Assembly: GCF_041146795.1 (NCBI RefSeq)
Contig: NC_135174.1
Coordinates: 17,690,878-17,754,877 of the forward strand
Direction of reading: 5' to 3'
DNA: 64,000 bases
From: Maylandia zebra
Taxonomy: Eukaryota > Chordata > Actinopteri > Cichliformes > Cichlidae
A program made the position numbers and the translations under genes. This document shows positions 61,860-64,000 of this stretch, piece by piece. Numbering within the stretch: position 1 is the stretch's first letter; each line of letters begins with the position of its first letter. The notes beneath the pieces were generated by a model, which searched no databases, had not been told where the DNA came from, and worked only from the letters and a program-made list of their open reading frames with translations.

Positions 61860-63090
61860 TGGATTTTCATACTTGTTATCTACACTTGTGACAAAAGGCA
61901 ACTAAATAAATAAGTAAATAAAGAAAATATTTCTTTCCAAGAAGATATTCCTTTGATGAACACCAAAGCACACTACAAATGATTAATAAATGAATGTGAA
62001 TTTCATTAATAATTCCTTAATATAGTATTTTTTACATCTTCTATTGCTTGCTATCTTGATATTTTTGGGTAAGAATCTAAATTCCAGACGGAGCGCAGAG
62101 CCTTTTTGCTTGATTACCAGTGTCTGAGGGAAAACACAGCTGCCGTACTTTATACTTCTCCATTAAAAAGGTCCAGAGTGCCACCTTGTGAGTAAGACTG
62201 GAATAAACAGCTCTTTGTGTCAGTGATCAGTTTACAAAACAAATTTGCATATTGTTAAAAGGCCCACACTCCATAATATAATGAATGCACATTTTGAATG
62301 ATTTTGGCCTCAGCTATGGTCTAATTTTGAGAAGCCACTTGAGGACTGACCCCTGTCCCTGAATTAGACTTAAGATTGATTTCATGTTCTGTGACCCATT
62401 GCCTTAATTGGGCTATTCAAAACCAGGTCGCTGTGTAAAATCAAGGGTATTTTTACAGTCTACTTTTTTAGGTTTTGATTAGCTGTGAAACCACAGTCAC
62501 CTTCAGATACTGAATCCAGGATCTTACTGAGAGTGCTCGGCTGTGTGTGGTCCAAAAATAACTGTGTGGTTGTGGACACAAATCCTATGTGGAAGTGGTT
62601 TAATCACCACAATAGTTTTACTTGAGAAAATGAGCAAATACATGTCTGAGTAATTTAAATCAATACACTTTGGGTTTAATTTCTTTTCTAAATTAGAGAA
62701 TAATAAAGCAAATTTCAACAGAAGACTACCATTGAAATAAAAAGACGAGCCACAAATTACTTGCAAACCAATTCTAATAGTATCTACAGGAATACTGAAG
62801 CAGTCAGAAACAGAGTTTTGTTATAACTTTTGTTATTCTATTCTGTAAAAACCTTCTTTTTAATTTTATGCAAAGTGCGAGCTTGCTTGCTATGTTTATG
62901 TGTTATGACGTGTGTACTGTAAGATCTGTGGGGCATATACAGATGTGGAAGAACCATGAAAAAAAAGAAAAGAAAGTTTGCACATCCAACACAAACAAAT
63001 CATAACAGGTGACAATATCCCCAGAAAAATATAAGCAAATTAAAACAGACATAGATTATGCTACAGATGATAGGATGGTTTAAAAACTAC
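61860..63090. other. casp7 5' flank, no gene seen
   Basis: AT-rich, with no recognisable exon or transposon. An A/G-rich run lies at about 62957-62978. Confidence 0.4.
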
Positions 63091-63877
63091 ACACTCACCA
63101 GCCACCTCATTAGGTACATCTGCTCAATTGCTTGTTATTGCAAACATCTAATCAACCGATCACATGGCAGGAACTCAGTGCATTTATGAATGTAGACATG
63201 GTCAAGATGATCTGCTAAAGTTCAAAACTGAGCATCAGAACGGGGAAGAAAGGTGACTTAAGTGACTAAATGTGGCATGGTTACTGGTAGCAGATGGGAC
63301 GGTCCGAGTATTTCAACTACTGATCTACTGAGATCTTGTCACACGACAGTCTCTGGGGTTTAGAGAGGAAGGTCCAAAAAAAGAGAAACTATCCAGCGAG
63401 GTTAGATGAGGTCAGCCAGACTCCGTCAAGCTGATAACATTCGTAACAATCAATTTAGGTAGAAGAGCATCTCTCACCTTCACACTGGCTCACCAGCTTA
63501 ACATTTCTTCAACACTACAGCCTATCTGAGGGATGTTAACCATCCCTTTATGCTTGCAGTATAACCTCCTGACGGCTTCTTGCAGCACAATTACGTGCTG
63601 TGTCACAAATCCAGATAATTTCAAACTGGTTTCTTGAACTTGAGATGATCCCCAAGATCTCAGTCCACCTTTGGGATGCGGCAGAGTGAGAGTCCCACTA
63701 TGGATGTGCAGCCAACAAATCTCCTACACAGCTGTGTGATGCTGTCATGTCAATATGGACCAAAATCTCTGAGGGAGGTTTCAAGCACCTTTCCATAATT
63801 AAAGCACTTCTGAAGGGAAAAAAAAAGGTCCAATCCAGTACTAGTATGGTGTACCTAACAAAGTGTCCAGTACATGT
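63091..63877 (+). mobile_element. Tc1-like transposon, internally deleted copy
   Basis: The left end 'acactcaccagccacctcat' and right end 'gtacctaacaaagtgtccag' are the inverted termini of a well-known fish Tc1-like family. Just inside are 'ggggaagaaaggtgacttaa' (start of the transposase) and, later, sequence like its C-terminus ('ccacctttgggatgcggcag'). The central transposase coding region is missing; about 790 bp remain. Non-autonomous. Confidence 0.75.
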
Positions 63878-64000
63878 ACCTTATCTTGATACAACCACAG
63901 TAAATGAACACACACCTTGTAAATGAGTGAGGGAATAATAATGAAAGCAAAACCCACAGCTTAATACCTATATTATTACAGTACGTAGATTATTTGCGTT
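63878..64000. other. end of window, nothing recognised
   Basis: AT-rich sequence beyond the Tc1-like copy. Confidence 0.4.

Noticed and set aside
1-64000. CRISPR arrays, tRNA or rRNA genes, prokaryotic systems
   Set aside because: No regularly spaced repeats, no cloverleaf-like sequence with A/B boxes that I could support, and the genome is clearly vertebrate.

Overview
This window comes from a vertebrate, almost certainly a percomorph teleost and possibly a cichlid (weakly supported). Evidence: spliced genes with GT-AG introns, AT-rich introns, and several teleost-type repeats (Tc1-like, L2/Rex-like and RTE-like non-LTR elements, short DNA-transposon derivatives). No prokaryotic operon, CRISPR array, phage or plasmid signal is visible. 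The five genes are recognised from their translations. Comparisons with human proteins are from memory, not from a search.

Layout: (1) 1-1960, single-exon beta-1 adrenergic receptor adrb1 on the minus strand, with a G-tract just after the stop codon and an overlapping upstream ORF. (2) 1961-8943, non-coding DNA between adrb1 and nhlrc2, with Tc1-like debris at about 5.0-6.6 kb. (3) 8944-27786 minus, nhlrc2; 12 coding exons were resolved and add up to 719 codons. (4) 27787-28302, a head-to-head promoter of about 0.5 kb. (5) 28303-36766 plus, dclre1a (SNM1A nuclease); 9 exons, 931 codons. (6) 37.1-40.5 kb, 3' flank of dclre1a and the convergent plekhs1, holding a TTAA-flanked MITE, a Tc1-like remnant and a probable solo LTR. 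(7) 40593-48142 minus, plekhs1 (PH domain plus a C-terminal PDZ-like segment); 16 exons resolved, start codon not found. (8) 48.2-57.5 kb, repeat-rich intergenic DNA with LINE fragments and one pseudogene-like open frame. (9) 57537-61566 minus, casp7 (executioner caspase) with all catalytic motifs; the N-terminus is uncertain. (10) 61.6-64 kb, casp7 5' flank and a deleted Tc1-like copy.

The order casp7-plekhs1-dclre1a-nhlrc2-adrb1, including relative orientation, matches human 10q25 as I recall it. This is an old linkage block rather than a functional cluster: GPCR signalling, a thioredoxin/NHL protein, interstrand-crosslink repair, a PH adaptor and apoptosis. The only clear regulatory coupling is the divergent nhlrc2/dclre1a pair.

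I found no new multi-gene system. The most unusual items are: UG-repeat tracts bracketing in-frame nhlrc2 exon 10; a 22-bp hairpin in an nhlrc2 intron and a perfect 19-bp one in a plekhs1 intron; four consecutive phase-0 mini-exons in plekhs1; upstream ORFs on adrb1 and dclre1a; a three-copy dispersed repeat, one copy split by a nested hAT-like element; and an unidentified pseudogene-like frame beside casp7.
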